Notes under the pieces: model-generated
Databases searched by the model: none
What the model saw: the letters and a program-made list of their open reading frames with translations, nothing else
What the model was told of the DNA's origin: nothing
Assembly (NCBI GenBank): GCA_963828755.1
Contig: CAWHFY010000012.1
Location: 50,064 to 114,063, forward strand
DNA length: 64,000 nt
Reading direction: 5' to 3'
Source of the DNA: WHSW01 sp963828755
GTDB lineage: Bacteria > Actinomycetota > Thermoleophilia > Solirubrobacterales > 70-9
Program-made: the position numbers and the translations under genes
Shown here: positions 10,034-18,864 of the stretch, one piece after another
Layout of the letters: the number at the start of each line of letters is the position of its first letter
How positions within the stretch are numbered: the first letter of the stretch is position 1

Positions 10034-10153
10034 CGGCTGATCATCTCACGCCCGTAGTTCTCCACACCGAGATTGCGGATCGCCCCTTGATTTTCTCCCC
10101 CTCGAGATGAGAGGCTGGCGCTCGCCGCGTGGCGCGCTGAGCGCCCGGGGCCT

Positions 10154-10223
10154 GGCGGAGACGTCACCGACTGGGGGGTGCTCTACGCCGTCGGGTGAGA
10201 GAGCTCCCGGTGACGTCTTCGCC
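10154..10223. other. 70-nt long imperfect hairpin (candidate structured RNA or attenuator)
   Basis: Two 16-base arms (10154-10169 and 10208-10223) pair with a single mismatch; the outer core is GACGTCACCG against CGGTGACGTC. Inside, GGGTGCTCT and AGAGCTCC can extend the stem, leaving a loop of about 15 bases. The element lies between two leftward genes: 11 bases after the metallophosphoesterase stop and about 120 bases before the acyl-CoA dehydrogenase-like start. No T-tract follows on either strand, so it is not a standard terminator. It could be a leader structure or a small RNA. I matched it to no riboswitch class. The rest of 10034-10233 shows no gene. Confidence 0.55.
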
Positions 10224-10233
10224 TTGGGGGTTC

Positions 10234-10830
10234 TTAGATTGAGAGCCGGGTGCCGGCGGGCCCGAGGTTGTGGACCTCGGTCGCGCCGATCGTCGAGCTC
10301 TCGCCCCAGCTCTCGTGGATGTGACCGCAGACCGCGAGCCGCGGCTGCTTTGCCTCGATCGCCTCGAGGATCGCGACGCTGCCGAGGTGGTCGCCGGCGC
10401 TCGACGCGTCGACGTGTCCCTGCGGCGGCGAATGCACGATCAGCACGCCGCCCGCCGGGGCCTCGGCGAGCCGCTCGGCGGCCTCGGCGTCGGAGAGGTC
10501 GAAGCTCCAGTCCCAGGGGGTGACCGGGACCCCGGCACCGAGCCCGAAGAACTCGACCCCGTCGATCTCGGTGCCCTCGCCGTGGAGGACGGTCGCCGAC
10601 TTCCAGTCCGCGGCGGCCTCGCGCAGCGCCTCCTCGGTCTCGTTGTTGCCGGGGACGAGCAGGGTCGGGGCCTCGATCGCGGCGAGCGCGTCGATCGCCT
10701 CGCCGAGGCCCTCGTGAACCGAGGCGAAGTCGCCGGCGCCGATCACGACGTCGGCGTCGGCGCTCAGCTCGACCAGCCGCGCGGCCTGGTCGAGGTCGCG
10801 GTGCAGGTCGGAGAAGGCGAGGATGCGCAT
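10234..10830 (-). CDS. Calcineurin-like metallophosphoesterase
   Basis: Phosphoesterase of about 198 residues, starting at the ATG of MRILAFSDLH (10830). The full metal-binding set is present: DLH, GAGDF, GNNE in place of the usual GNHD/E, VHSPP and CGHIHE. The compact size and the motif VHSPPQGHVD match the small archaeal/actinobacterial phosphodiesterases close to YfcE/MJ0936. It probably hydrolyses a phosphodiester in the cytoplasm; the substrate is not evident. It lies 10 bases downstream of the LtrA gene on the same strand and probably shares its transcript. Confidence 0.82.
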   Translation of the reverse strand: MRILAFSDLHRDLDQAARLVELSADADVVIGAGDFASVHEGLGEAIDALAAIEAPTLLVPGNNETEEALREAAADWKSATVLHGEGTEIDGVEFFGLGAGVPVTPWDWSFDLSDAEAAERLAEAPAGGVLIVHSPPQGHVDASSAGDHLGSVAILEAIEAKQPRLAVCGHIHESWGESSTIGATEVHNLGPAGTRLSI

Positions 10831-10840
10831 CGACGGCAAC

Positions 10841-12038
10841 TTACCCGGAGGCGATCGGATTGGTCAGCGACTCGGCGCCGTCCTTGCGGACGCGCTGGCG
10901 CGAGTCGCGGAAGTGCATCGTCTCGTAGGCGATCAGGGCGACGTGGACCGCGGCGACCGCGAGCACCGCTGCGAGCGCGTCGGCCGCGGTCGCGAACGGG
11001 ATCAGCGCGAGCAGGATCACCGCGGCGAAGAGGCGCTGGCGGTTGACCGTGCCGATGTTGCGCAGGCGAAAGAGGACGTGGCCGATCAGGTAGAGCGCGG
11101 CGCCGCCGCAGAGCGCCACCGCGGCGACGGCCTCGAGCGGCTCGTCGACGTGCAGCAGGGTCTTCTTCAGCCCCAGCGCGACGAGCACGACACCGGCGAT
11201 CATCACCAGGTGCAGGATCGCGTAGGAGTCGAGCGCGACCCGGTTGCGCAGCTCGCGATCGAGCGCCGCGAAGCGCCGCCCGGCCACCAGCGCGACGACG
11301 TCGAAGTATGCCCACCACTGGCAGGCGGCGATCGTCAGCCCGGCGAGCGCGGCGATCGACCACGCCGAGCGTCAGCCCGGTCTCGGTCAGCCCGGCTCCG
11401 GTCGCGACGATCGACTCGCCGAGCGCGATGATCACGATCAGGCCGAAGCGCTCGTGAAAGTGGGTCGGAAGCACGTGGAAGCCCGAGACGCCCCGCACGT
11501 AGGGGGTGCCGTAGTCGATCACGATCGCGACGATCCACAGCCCGGCCGCGGCGCCGCCGTCCAGGAAGCCGGCGATCGCGATCAGCACCGGCGCGGCCAG
11601 CAGCCCGGGCGCGAGCGAGCGGATCGCGTCGGCCACCTCGACCTCGTCGACCCCGTAGGTGTAGACGGCGAGGTGGATCACCCGCACCGCCAGGTAGGCG
11701 ATGCCGAAGACCACCGAGTCCTCGCCGAACGCCTGCGGCACCGCGAGCGCGGCGATCAGCATCGCGCCCATCGCGCCGAGCAGCGCGACCCGGGCGATTC
11801 CGTCGTCGGAGTGCAGGGCGTTGGTGAGCCAGGTGTAGCCGGCCCACGCCCACCAGACCACGGCCAGCACCAGCATCCCCTGGCCGAGGCCCTCCCACGT
11901 CGTGTGGGCGGCCATCAGGCCGGTGACCTGGGTGAACGCGAATACGAAGACGAGGTCGAAGAAGAGCTCGAGTGGGGTGACCCGATCCTCCTCGGTCGGC
12001 TCCGGCTCACGGGCGAGGGGTGTCGTCGTCGCCTCCAT
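10841..12038 (-). CDS. Low temperature requirement A (LtrA) family membrane protein (frameshifted)
   Basis: Integral membrane protein of about 398 residues. The family hallmark is near the N terminus: EEDRVTPLELFFDLVFVFAF, followed by many hydrophobic helices. The middle contains HFHERFGLIVIIALGESIVA, the second conserved LtrA motif. The frame breaks by one extra base near 11374; the downstream frame continues IAALAGLTIAACQWWAYFDV, which fits the family. LtrA proteins were named from cold growth in Listeria, but their biochemical role is unknown. The start ATG at 12038 lies 6 bases after the lipoate ligase stop. Confidence 0.8.
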
Positions 12039-12044
12039 CGACGC

Positions 12045-12834
12045 TCAGGATGGCGAAGGCGGCTCGTGGGCGCGCTCGAGCTCGGCGCCCAACTCGAGCG
12101 TCCGCGGGTCGAGCTCGGCGTCGACCAGCTCGAAACGGCGCCCGAGCTCGGCGACGATCGCCTCCTCGACCTGCGTCGAGGGTCGTCCCGGGGACCTCGT
12201 CGGCGACGCTGCCGACCGTCGCGGGATCCCACTCGAGCTCGAGCGCCTCGTAGGCGGGCACGAGCGCCTCGCGCAGCACCTGCTGAGCCGTCGACGACGA
12301 GGACGCCGCCGACGTGGGCGCCGCCGGCGATCAGGCGCTGCCCGATCCCGGCCAGCTTGGTCCGCTCGCGGGCGTTGACGCTCCAGGCCCCCGGGCAGTA
12401 CTCGCCGGGCACCTCGCCGATCCGGGCGTCGACGCCGAGCTCCCGCAGGGCGTCGGTGACGATCGTCGCGATCGCCTCGAAGCGGTCGTGGGTGCGCCTC
12501 GACCGGGCCGCTCGTCCGCGGTCGCCCAAGCGAACGCGAGCGTGTGCTCATGGAAGGCCGCGGCCCGCCCGCCGGCGAGCCGCACCACCGGCTCGAACCC
12601 GGCCGCGCGCGCCGCCTCGACCGCGCGCTCGAATCCCGGCGCGGCGCGGTCCTGCTTCGAGAAGGCGAGCTCGCGGGCCGGGCGGTGGAGGCGGAAGGTC
12701 GGGGCGAGTTCACCCGCCGCGACCCGGTTCAGGATCGCCTCGGAGACGCCTGTCCCGTACGCGCCGCGCCCGGGAAAGCCCGCGCGGATCAGCCTGAGCA
12801 GGGGTTCTTCTTGAATGTGAGCGTTTGCTTGCAA
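12045..12834 (-). CDS. Lipoate-protein ligase A family protein (several frame breaks)
   Basis: BPL_LplA_LipB-fold enzyme, about 263 codons, that would attach or transfer lipoyl/octanoyl groups to E2 or GcvH proteins. Conserved pieces occur in order but in different frames. PVVRLAGGRAAAFHEHTLAFAW carries the R-x-x-G-G substrate strand. GEYCPGAWSVNARERTKLAGIGQRL contains the Lys that binds lipoyl-AMP. GGVLVV follows, and a C-terminal helix reads QVEEAIVAELGRRFELV. Breaks fall near 12505, 12290 and 12175. The probable start is TTG 12834, immediately beside a CRP-like palindrome. With three breaks this copy may be error-affected or decayed. Confidence 0.68.
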
Positions 12835-12835
12835 G

Positions 12836-12851
12836 TGTGACCACCGTCACA
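12836..12851. promoter_or_regulatory. CRP/GlxR-type palindrome
   Basis: The sequence TGTGACCACCGTCACA is a perfect match to the CRP-family consensus TGTGA-N6-TCACA, and the palindrome extends one base further on each side. It begins 2 bases upstream of the lipoate ligase start and about 190 bases upstream of the Rpf-like gene, so it could control either. Actinobacterial GlxR/Crp regulators use this consensus. No such regulator is encoded in this window, so occupation is inference. Confidence 0.5.
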
Positions 12852-13042
12852 CACGAACTGTCGTTCGCCGGTCAACCTGCCGCCTCACGGATTCAACCCC
12901 GGAGGCGGGCCTCCGCGCGAACGAGCGCGGTGGTCACTCGAATGTAACGCCGCCCCGGGGCCGCGAAGCCGCCCGGCCAACCACCCCGACCAAGTTCGAG
13001 GCGAACCACGCCGACCGGGTGCACCGAACGGAGGTGACCACC

Positions 13043-13516
13043 GTGTCACGCAAGTCCAAGCTGCTTTCAGTCACGTGCGCGCTCGCGCTCGGCCTCGGCG
13101 CTACCACGGCCGCCCAGGCTGCGACGCCCCAGCTGCGCCTGCTCGACGGCCCCGCCGACAACTTCGAGAGCTCGATCGAGAACCACAAGATCGTCCAGCA
13201 CTACGAGGCGCTCGGCGCGAAGGCGAAGCGCCTCGCCGTACGGGCGCCGAAGGTCGCCAGCCAGCCCGACTACGGGCTCGCCGGCGGCGTCTCGCAGTCC
13301 GCCCTCGACGCGATCGCGTCCTGCGAGTCCGGCGGCGACCCGAGCGCGGTCGACTCCTCGGGCACCTACTACGGCCTCTACCAGTTCGACACCGGCACCT
13401 GGGCCTCGGTCGGCGGCAAGGGCAGTCCGGCCGACGCGTCGCCGGAGGAGCAGAGCTACCGGGCCTCGCTGCTCTACGCGCGCGCCGGCTCGAGTCCCTG
13501 GCCCGTCTGCGGCTAG
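13043..13516 (+). CDS. Secreted Rpf-like transglycosylase-domain protein
   Basis: Exported protein of 157 residues. The GTG at 13043 follows GGAGGTGACC; the longer in-frame start at 13019 would precede this ribosome site. A signal peptide ends near AAQAA. The C-terminal 75 residues form a resuscitation-promoting-factor/transglycosylase-like domain: ALDAIASCESGGDPSAVDSS with the catalytic Glu, then YYGLYQFDTGTWASVGGKG and a terminal cysteine, so the two Cys can bridge as in Rpf. It should cleave peptidoglycan glycan strands. The 200-base leader holds two short GC hairpins and no gene. Confidence 0.88.
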   Translation: MSRKSKLLSVTCALALGLGATTAAQAATPQLRLLDGPADNFESSIENHKIVQHYEALGAKAKRLAVRAPKVASQPDYGLAGGVSQSALDAIASCESGGDPSAVDSSGTYYGLYQFDTGTWASVGGKGSPADASPEEQSYRASLLYARAGSSPWPVCG

Positions 13517-13584
13517 ACGACTCCCGGTAGTTCAGCGCCGCCCTGCCGCTATTGCCGGCGGGGCGGTTTGCCGATGGGTGGGGG

Positions 13585-14289
13585 ATGAACGGCGACGACT
13601 TCGTCCTCGTCCAGGGGCTGCGCGACACGCGCGGCGCCCTGGAGCGGTGGAACGCGAACCCCTGGCCGGTGCTGCGGGTCTGGGCCGGGGGCGCGCTCGT
13701 CGTCGCCTCGACGCTGCTCTTCGCCGTCTGGGCGATCGCCTCGGTCTCGCCGGTCGACCTGACCGCGCTCGGGGTCCCGGGCCTCAACCAGGACCCGGAG
13801 CTCGGCGACATCGGCCACATCCTGTTTCGCAACTCGCTGGTGCTCGCGCTGCACGCGTTCGCCTGCGTCGCCGGCTTCATCGCGGGCAGCTCGCTGGCGC
13901 TGGGCGCCGAGCAGCGGACCGGGCTGTCCAAGCTCGTTCACGAGAAGGCCCGCCCGATCGCCTTCGCCTGGGTCGGCCTGGTGACCTGCTTCTCGCTCGC
14001 CACCCAGGCCTACGCGCTCGGCCTGACGGGCGCCCAGCTCGCCTTCCAGCTCGGGATCTCCCCGGGCGTTCTGGTGATCACGATCCTCCCGCACGCGATC
14101 CCGGAGCTGGTCGCGCTGTTCTTGCCGCTCGCCGCGTGGGTGATCGCCAGCCGCCGCAACCAGTGGCACGACCTGCTCGCCGCCACGTTCGCGACCGTCG
14201 CGATCGCGATCCCGACGCTGGTCGCCGCGGCGACCTGGGAGATCTACGTCTGGCCCCACATCCTCGCTGCCGTCTCGCCGTACGCCTGA
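13585..14289 (+). CDS. SpoIIM-like (DUF95) membrane protein
   Basis: Protein of 234 residues with about five hydrophobic helices. The start ATG 13585 has GGTGGGGG just upstream. The segment ILFRNSLVLALHAFACVAGFIAG is the conserved N-x-x-V-x-L core of the stage II sporulation M/DUF95 family, and GVLVITILPHAIPELVALFLPLAAW is the second. In spore formers SpoIIM belongs to a complex with a peptidoglycan hydrolase. Actinobacterial homologues occur without sporulation and their role is unclear, though the Rpf-like gene next door makes a cell-wall role worth considering. Confidence 0.7.
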   Translation: MNGDDFVLVQGLRDTRGALERWNANPWPVLRVWAGGALVVASTLLFAVWAIASVSPVDLTALGVPGLNQDPELGDIGHILFRNSLVLALHAFACVAGFIAGSSLALGAEQRTGLSKLVHEKARPIAFAWVGLVTCFSLATQAYALGLTGAQLAFQLGISPGVLVITILPHAIPELVALFLPLAAWVIASRRNQWHDLLAATFATVAIAIPTLVAAATWEIYVWPHILAAVSPYA

Positions 14290-14319
14290 GGGACGCCGGT
14301 AGTTTGAGCGGCGTCACCG

Positions 14320-15045
14320 TCAGGCCGGGGTGGCTTCGGTCTCGCCGAGCAGGGCGCGCCGGAAGACGCGCTCCTCCTCGTCGAACAGAAAGCCCCACAG
14401 GTGGTTGCGCTCGAGCAGGGTGCGGCGCTTGGTCTCGAGGATCGCCTGGCGCGGGAGGGCCGCGATCCGCTCGGCGAGCGAGACCGCTCGCTCGAGCACG
14501 TCGCCCGGGGCGACCTCGCGCACGATCCCGAGCCGCTGGGCCTCCGGCGCCTCGACGACGCGTCCGGTGAGGCAGAGCTCCTTGGCGACGGTGGCCGGCA
14601 GTACGGCGCGCGCGGCCGCGTAGCTCGGCGGGATCCCGCGCGGCAGCTCCGGATACCCGAAGGTCGCGGCCCGCCCGGCGATCCGCAGGTCGCACAGCAG
14701 CGAGAGGGCGAAGCCGCCGGCGAGCGCCGGACCGTTGACGGCCGCGACGACCGGGCGCGGGCAGTCGCCGACGGCCTGGAAGGCGACGGTGCTGGTCTCG
14801 ACCAGGCGCTCGCGGTGGGCGCGGTCGCCGCCGAACTCGCTCGTGTCCATCCCCGAGCAGAAGGCGCTGCCGGCGCCGGTGAGGACGATGCAGCCGACGT
14901 CGTCGTCGGCCGAGAGGGCGGCGAACGCCTCGGCGAGCTCGGTGCGCAGCTCGATCGAGAGGGCGTTGCGCTTCTCCGGGCGCGACAGGGTGACAACCGC
15001 AACCTGATCGCGCCGATCAAGCTCGAGTTGACCGGAGTCCGACAT
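14320..15045 (-). CDS. Enoyl-CoA hydratase/isomerase family protein
   Basis: Crotonase-fold enzyme of 241 residues. Typical marks are VVTLSRPEKRNALSIELRTEL, the oxyanion-hole segment GAGSAFCSGMDTSEF, and VVAAVNGPALAGGFALSLLCD. In the position of the two catalytic Glu residues of classical hydratases it reads GYPELPRGIPPSYAA, so at least one Glu is replaced and the chemistry may be isomerase or hydrolase rather than hydration. It converges on the SpoIIM-like gene. Confidence 0.8.
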   Translation of the reverse strand: MSDSGQLELDRRDQVAVVTLSRPEKRNALSIELRTELAEAFAALSADDDVGCIVLTGAGSAFCSGMDTSEFGGDRAHRERLVETSTVAFQAVGDCPRPVVAAVNGPALAGGFALSLLCDLRIAGRAATFGYPELPRGIPPSYAAARAVLPATVAKELCLTGRVVEAPEAQRLGIVREVAPGDVLERAVSLAERIAALPRQAILETKRRTLLERNHLWGFLFDEEERVFRRALLGETEATPA

Positions 15046-15090
15046 CGCGGCCGATGCTATCCCTCGACCGGCTCGCGGTCGAGCGCGGCT

Positions 15091-15279
15091 TCAGGCGGCT
15101 TCCCGCCGCCCGGGGTCCGGGCGCTTCGGCGGGTCGGTGCGGGTGATCCTGATCTCGCCGACCAGCAACTCGGGCGAGAACTCGGCCAGCATCGTCTCGA
15201 GACAGCGCCGGCAGCTGCACTCAGGCACTGCAAGGCCGGTGTCGGGACAGCAGCGCTTCCCCGCCCTCTCCAACTCCAC
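15091..15279 (-). CDS. Small cysteine-rich protein of unknown function
   Basis: A 62-residue open frame that begins at GTG 15279 and ends 45 bases upstream of the enoyl-CoA hydratase start, on the same strand. It contains the cluster KRCCPDTGLAVPECSCRRC, with five cysteines spaced like a metal-binding knuckle, followed by a helical segment LETMLAEFSPELLVGEIRI and a basic proline-rich tail. I do not recognise a named family. A zinc- or iron-binding role is inferred only from the cysteines. It diverges from the HD-domain gene. The coding case rests on the clustered Cys and the tight spacing. Confidence 0.5.
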   Translation of the reverse strand: MELERAGKRCCPDTGLAVPECSCRRCLETMLAEFSPELLVGEIRITRTDPPKRPDPGRREAA

Positions 15280-15367
15280 GACGCCCAGCCTAGGCCAGCC
15301 GTGAGTCGGAAAAACGCGTCCGCGTCCGCGAGCCCCGGCGACTCGGCCGGCGTGCGAGGATGGCGCG

Positions 15368-16238
15368 ATGGCAGAGGCGGACGAGACGCCGGCGGAAGCG
15401 GTCGAGGCAGCCGGCCCCGGCGAACTCGGGCGCTCGCCCGCCGAGGCGACAGCGGCGGCGCGGATCGGCGCGCCCACCCGCGGCAACCGCCGGCTCGAGG
15501 CGCTGCTCGACGGCGCTCAACGCCGACCCCGAGGTGCGCGCCTGGTGGCACATGGCGCAGGTGCAGTCCGAGCGGCTCGGGATGTCGGATCACTCGTGGG
15601 TCCACATGCGGGTGGTGCTCAACATCGCCCTGCGGTTGCTGCGGCTGCTGGTCAAGGGCGGCGTGCAGCCCGCGATGGTCACCGACCACGCCATGCGCGA
15701 GCGCGACGCCGAGGTGGTGGTCGCGGCCGGGTCGCTGCTGCACGACGTCGGGATGTCGATTCACCGCGTCGACCACGAGGCGTTCAGCCTCTTTCTGGCC
15801 GAGCGCAAGCTGCGCGAGTTGCTCGAGGGCGTCTACAAGGACCCGGCCGAGCGCGCCGTGGTGATCGCCGAGTCCCTGCACGCGATCATCGGCCACCGCC
15901 GCCGCGGCGAGCCGTACACGGTCGAGGGCGGCGTGGTTCGCGTCGCCGACGCGCTCGACATGGCCCACGGGCGGACCCGGATCCCGGTCGAGGCGGGGCA
16001 GATGGGGATCCACTCGATCTCGGCCGCGGCGATCGACCGGGTCGAGATCGCGGCCGGCAGCGAGCGCGCGGTTCGGATCGAGATCACGATGAACAACTCC
16101 GCCGGGATCTTCCAGGTCGACGACCTGCTCGCCACGAAGCTGCGCGGAACCCCGCTCGCGGACCACGTCGAGGTGGTCGCCGAGGTCGAGGGCGAGGCCG
16201 AGAAGCGCCTCCTGACCGAGTTCCGCATCGGGACCTGA
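15368..16238 (+). CDS. HD-domain phosphohydrolase (frameshifted)
   Basis: Protein of about 290 codons, ATG 15368. The first 45 residues are acidic and low complexity. After one extra base near 15517 the frame continues LNADPEVRAWWHMAQVQS. The HD metal set follows: HSWVHMRVV, GSLLHDVGMSIHRVDHE (the HD pair) and ESLHAIIGHRRRGEP, ending with RVADALDMAHGR. Such proteins hydrolyse phosphate esters or nucleotides and often signalling nucleotides; the substrate is not evident. It converges on the enoyl-CoA hydratase at 16305, with a symmetrical hairpin between. Confidence 0.8.
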
Positions 16239-16240
16239 CG

Positions 16241-16287
16241 CCGACTTTCACCTCAACCACCTCAGAGGTGGTCAGGATGAAACTCGG
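16241..16287. terminator. Symmetrical hairpin between convergent genes
   Basis: ACCACCT and AGGTGGT pair around a 3-base loop, and flanking TTTCA/TGAAA and CCGA/TCGG add to the symmetry. It lies between the HD-gene stop and the convergent enoyl-CoA hydratase stop, so it probably ends both transcripts. A clear T-tract is absent. Confidence 0.5.
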
Positions 16288-16304
16288 CGCGACGGGGGCT
16301 CGGC

Positions 16305-17135
16305 TCAGACGCCCGCGCCCGCGCCGCCGCGGCCCTCGCCGGCGGCGAAGCGTGCCGCGCCCGCGGCGCCGGTGATCACCGAGTCGCGGCCCAGTTCGGC
16401 TTCGAGCGCGAGCCCGTCGGCGAACGGCAGCCCGATGCCCTCGATCGCCGCGCGGCGGTCGGAGAGCATCGTCGTCTGCGGGAAAGCGGCCAAGCCCTCG
16501 GCGATCTCGAGCGCGCGCTCGAGGTGCGCGCCCGGGCCGACGACCTCGGTCACCATCCCCCAGTCGAGCGCCTCCGCGGCCTCGATCACGCGGCCCGTGA
16601 GGATCATCTCCAAGGCCCGGCCCATGCCGACGATTCGCGGCAGTCGCTGCGTGCCGCCGTCGATCAGCGGGACGCCGAAGCGCCGCTCGGTGAATCCGAG
16701 GCGGGCGTCCTCGGTCGCCACCCGCAGGTCGCACCAGAGCGCCAGCTCGAGGCCCCCCGCGAGCGCCCAGCCGGAGATCGCGGCGATCGTCGGCTTCGAG
16801 GCCTGCAGGCGGGTGAACCCGAGCGGGCCGTCGGGGCGCTGATCGAGCCAGGCGGCGATCGCCTCCTCGCGCGCCTCGGGCGAGGCGCCCTCGGGGTGGT
16901 CGCCGAGGAACGCCTGCGCCCGCTCGGCGAACGCCTTCAGGTCGGCGCCGGCGCAGAACGCCTCCGGCCCCTCCCCGGTCAGCACCAGCGCCCGCGCCTC
17001 GTCGTCGGCCTCGAAGCGGTGAAAGCCGTCGAGCAGCTCAGCCGCGGTCTCGTCGTCGACCGCGTTGCGCCGCTCCGGCCGCGTGATCGTCAATACCGCC
17101 GCCGACCCGACCCGCTCGTAGCTGACCTTGGGCAC
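16305..17135 (-). CDS. Enoyl-CoA hydratase
   Basis: Crotonase-fold enzyme of 276 residues. Motifs are VLTITRPERRNAVDDETAAEL, the oxyanion segment GEGPEAFCAGADLKAF, and AISGWALAGGLELALWCD. The stretch GFTERRFGVPLIDGGTQRLPR matches the crotonase-like branch where the second catalytic position is Asp or neutral. An insertion of about 25 residues after AGADLKAF (QAFLGDHPEGASPEAREE) is common in actinobacterial paralogues. The substrate is probably an enoyl-CoA of unknown chain. The C terminus is Gly/Ala-rich. Confidence 0.83.
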   Translation of the reverse strand: MPKVSYERVGSAAVLTITRPERRNAVDDETAAELLDGFHRFEADDEARALVLTGEGPEAFCAGADLKAFAERAQAFLGDHPEGASPEAREEAIAAWLDQRPDGPLGFTRLQASKPTIAAISGWALAGGLELALWCDLRVATEDARLGFTERRFGVPLIDGGTQRLPRIVGMGRALEMILTGRVIEAAEALDWGMVTEVVGPGAHLERALEIAEGLAAFPQTTMLSDRRAAIEGIGLPFADGLALEAELGRDSVITGAAGAARFAAGEGRGGAGAGV

Positions 17136-17345
17136 GGGTCGGACCCTATCGACGCGCGGGAGCTGGCACGGCGGACGCCGGCCGACGTGATGCTCAGGCC
17201 CGCGTTGCGCGGACGTGAATAACTCGCGCCACGTCCTCCGCTCTCGCCTTGAATCAATTGTCGCGGCTACGCCGCGGACTCTTCATGCTGCTTCGCGTCC
17301 GGGCGTGGGCGGTGGTCCTTGGGCCGAGCGGCGAGCGGCGAGCCG

Positions 17346-17600
17346 TTACGGGCGCCGGAGGCGCTCGAGCTCGTCGCGGGCGCGTTCCTTGCGGCTGTCG
17401 AGCCGCATCTGGATCAGCGAGGCGACGATCACGAAGATCGCGAAGAACGCCATCGCGCCGAAGGCGAAGAAGGTGACGACCTTGTCGTCGGTGCGGCCGT
17501 AGAGGCCGACCCCGTCGGCGGCCATCGCAGCGGGCGCCGCGAGCAGCAGGCAGCCGATCACGGCGACGGCGAGCAGGAGCGTCCGGCGAGCGCGATTCAC
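17346..17600 (-). CDS. Small membrane protein of unknown function
   Basis: An 84-residue protein with a signal-like N-terminal helix ending AAPAAMAA, a 20-residue transmembrane helix (FFAFGAMAFFAIFVIVASLIQ) and a charged tail, SRKERARDELERLRRP. It should sit in the membrane with its tail in the cytoplasm. No family name recognised. It diverges from the UppP gene. The 210 bases between its stop and the enoyl-CoA hydratase start hold no gene but contain a sequence resembling one at 33507. Confidence 0.65.
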   Translation of the reverse strand: MNRARRTLLLAVAVIGCLLLAAPAAMAADGVGLYGRTDDKVVTFFAFGAMAFFAIFVIVASLIQMRLDSRKERARDELERLRRP

Positions 17601-17659
17601 GGCCCGAACTCTATCGACCGCGGTCGCCGATGAGCGCGTAGGACTAACCTCCCGCGCCG

Positions 17660-18495
17660 ATGTCGTTCCTCGAAGCGATCATCCTCGGCGCGATCGAGGG
17701 CGTGACCGAGTTCCTGCCGATCTCGAGCACCGGGCATCTGACGATCGCCGAGAAGCTGATGGGCTTCAACATCGACGACGCCGACATCACGGCGTTCACG
17801 GCGATCATCCAGGTTGGCGCAGTCGCCGCCGTCATCATCTATTTCTGGGACGTGCTCTGGGGGATCGTGACCTCGCTCGTGCGGGGCATCACCGACTCCC
17901 GCAGCCGCTCGACCAGCGAGTTTCGCTTCGGCTTCGCGGTCGCGGTCGGCTCGATCCCGATCGCCATCGCCGGACTCGTCTTCAGGCACCAGATCGAGGG
18001 CTCGCTGCGCAGCCTCTGGGTCGTCGGCACCGCCCTGATCCTCTGGAGCTTCGTCATGTACGCGGCCGACCGCTCGGCGACGCAGGAGCGCGGCGAGCGC
18101 GACTTCGCCATGCCCGACGCGCTCGCCATGGGCCTGACCCAGTGCATCGCGCTGATCCCGGGCGTCTCGCGCTCCGGCGCCACCATCGCCGCCGGCCTGT
18201 TCCGCGGGCTCGACCGCGTGACGGTGACGCGGATGTCGTTCTTCCTCGCGATCCCGGCGCTCACCGCGGCCGGGGTCCTCGAGGCGGTGACCAAGTCCTC
18301 GGACATCGCCGACGGCGTCGGCTGGGGTCCGACGATCGTCGCCCTCATCGTCAGTTTCTTCGTCGCCTACGCTTCGTCGCCTGGCTGCTGCGCTACGTCG
18401 CCGGGCACAACTTCGGGATCTTCATCGTCTACCGGATTGCGCTCGGCATCATCGTCTTGGCCCTGGTCGCGACCGGGGTGACCAGCGCGACCTAG
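17660..18495 (+). CDS. uppP: Undecaprenyl-diphosphatase UppP/BacA (frameshifted near the end)
   Basis: Membrane phosphatase that recycles undecaprenyl pyrophosphate for cell-wall synthesis; about 278 residues. Both catalytic motifs are intact: EGVTEFLPISSTGHL near residue 15 and PGVSRSGATIAAGLFRGL in the second half. The open length is 3n+2 and one base seems missing near 18371, after SFFVAYA; the other frame continues FVAWLLRYVAGHNFGIFIVY, the normal last helices. ATG 17660 gives the standard N terminus MSFLEAIILGAIEG. Confidence 0.88.
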
Positions 18496-18864
18496 CTAGG
18501 GCTCGTCGATCCGCTCCGGGCTGAGCCGGTAGCCGATTCCGAAGTGAGTGTGGATGTAGCGCCAGTCAGGGGCGACATCGCGAAGCTTTGCTCGCACCTT
18601 GCGCACGAGGACGTCGACCGAGCGATCGCGCCTCGCCATCGCCCCGCCCCAGACCTGCTCGTAGATCTCCGGCCGCTGGACGACGATGTCGACGCGCTCG
18701 GCGAGCACGAGGAAGAGCTCGAACTCGCGTACGGTCAGGTTGGCGCGGCGTCCGTCGACGAACAGCTGCAGTTCGCCCGGGCGGATCTCGAGGTTGGCGA
18801 GAGTCCGCAACGCCAAGCCCGCAGCCGGTCGGAGGGCACTCGTCTGCGCAGCTCGCGTCGCCAC
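18496..18864 (-). CDS. PhoB-type winged-helix DNA-binding protein lacking a receiver domain
   Basis: About 122 residues that are essentially only the OmpR/PhoB C-terminal DNA-binding domain: LTVREFELFLVLAERVDIVV, IYEQVWGGAMARRDRSVDVLVRKVRAKL and YIHTHFGIGYRLSPE. It is strikingly similar to the end of the divergent response regulator at 19180, so the two look like duplicates. The GTG at 18864 is one possible start. An alternative is ATG 18893 (MAAAARIILAWRREL) in another frame followed by a frame break. There is no room for a receiver domain before the divergent gene. Confidence 0.65.
   Translation of the reverse strand: MATRAAQTSALRPAAGLALRTLANLEIRPGELQLFVDGRRANLTVREFELFLVLAERVDIVVQRPEIYEQVWGGAMARRDRSVDVLVRKVRAKLRDVAPDWRYIHTHFGIGYRLSPERIDEP

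Noticed and set aside
12853..13018. Possible c-di-AMP (ydaO-type) riboswitch before the Rpf-like gene
   Set aside because: Rpf genes often carry one, but I could not find its conserved GGG/GAA core; only two small GC hairpins are present.
13034..13049. Second CRP site over the Rpf-like start
   Set aside because: The half-sites GTGAC and GTCAC are two bases too far apart for the CRP consensus, so I report it only as a related palindrome.
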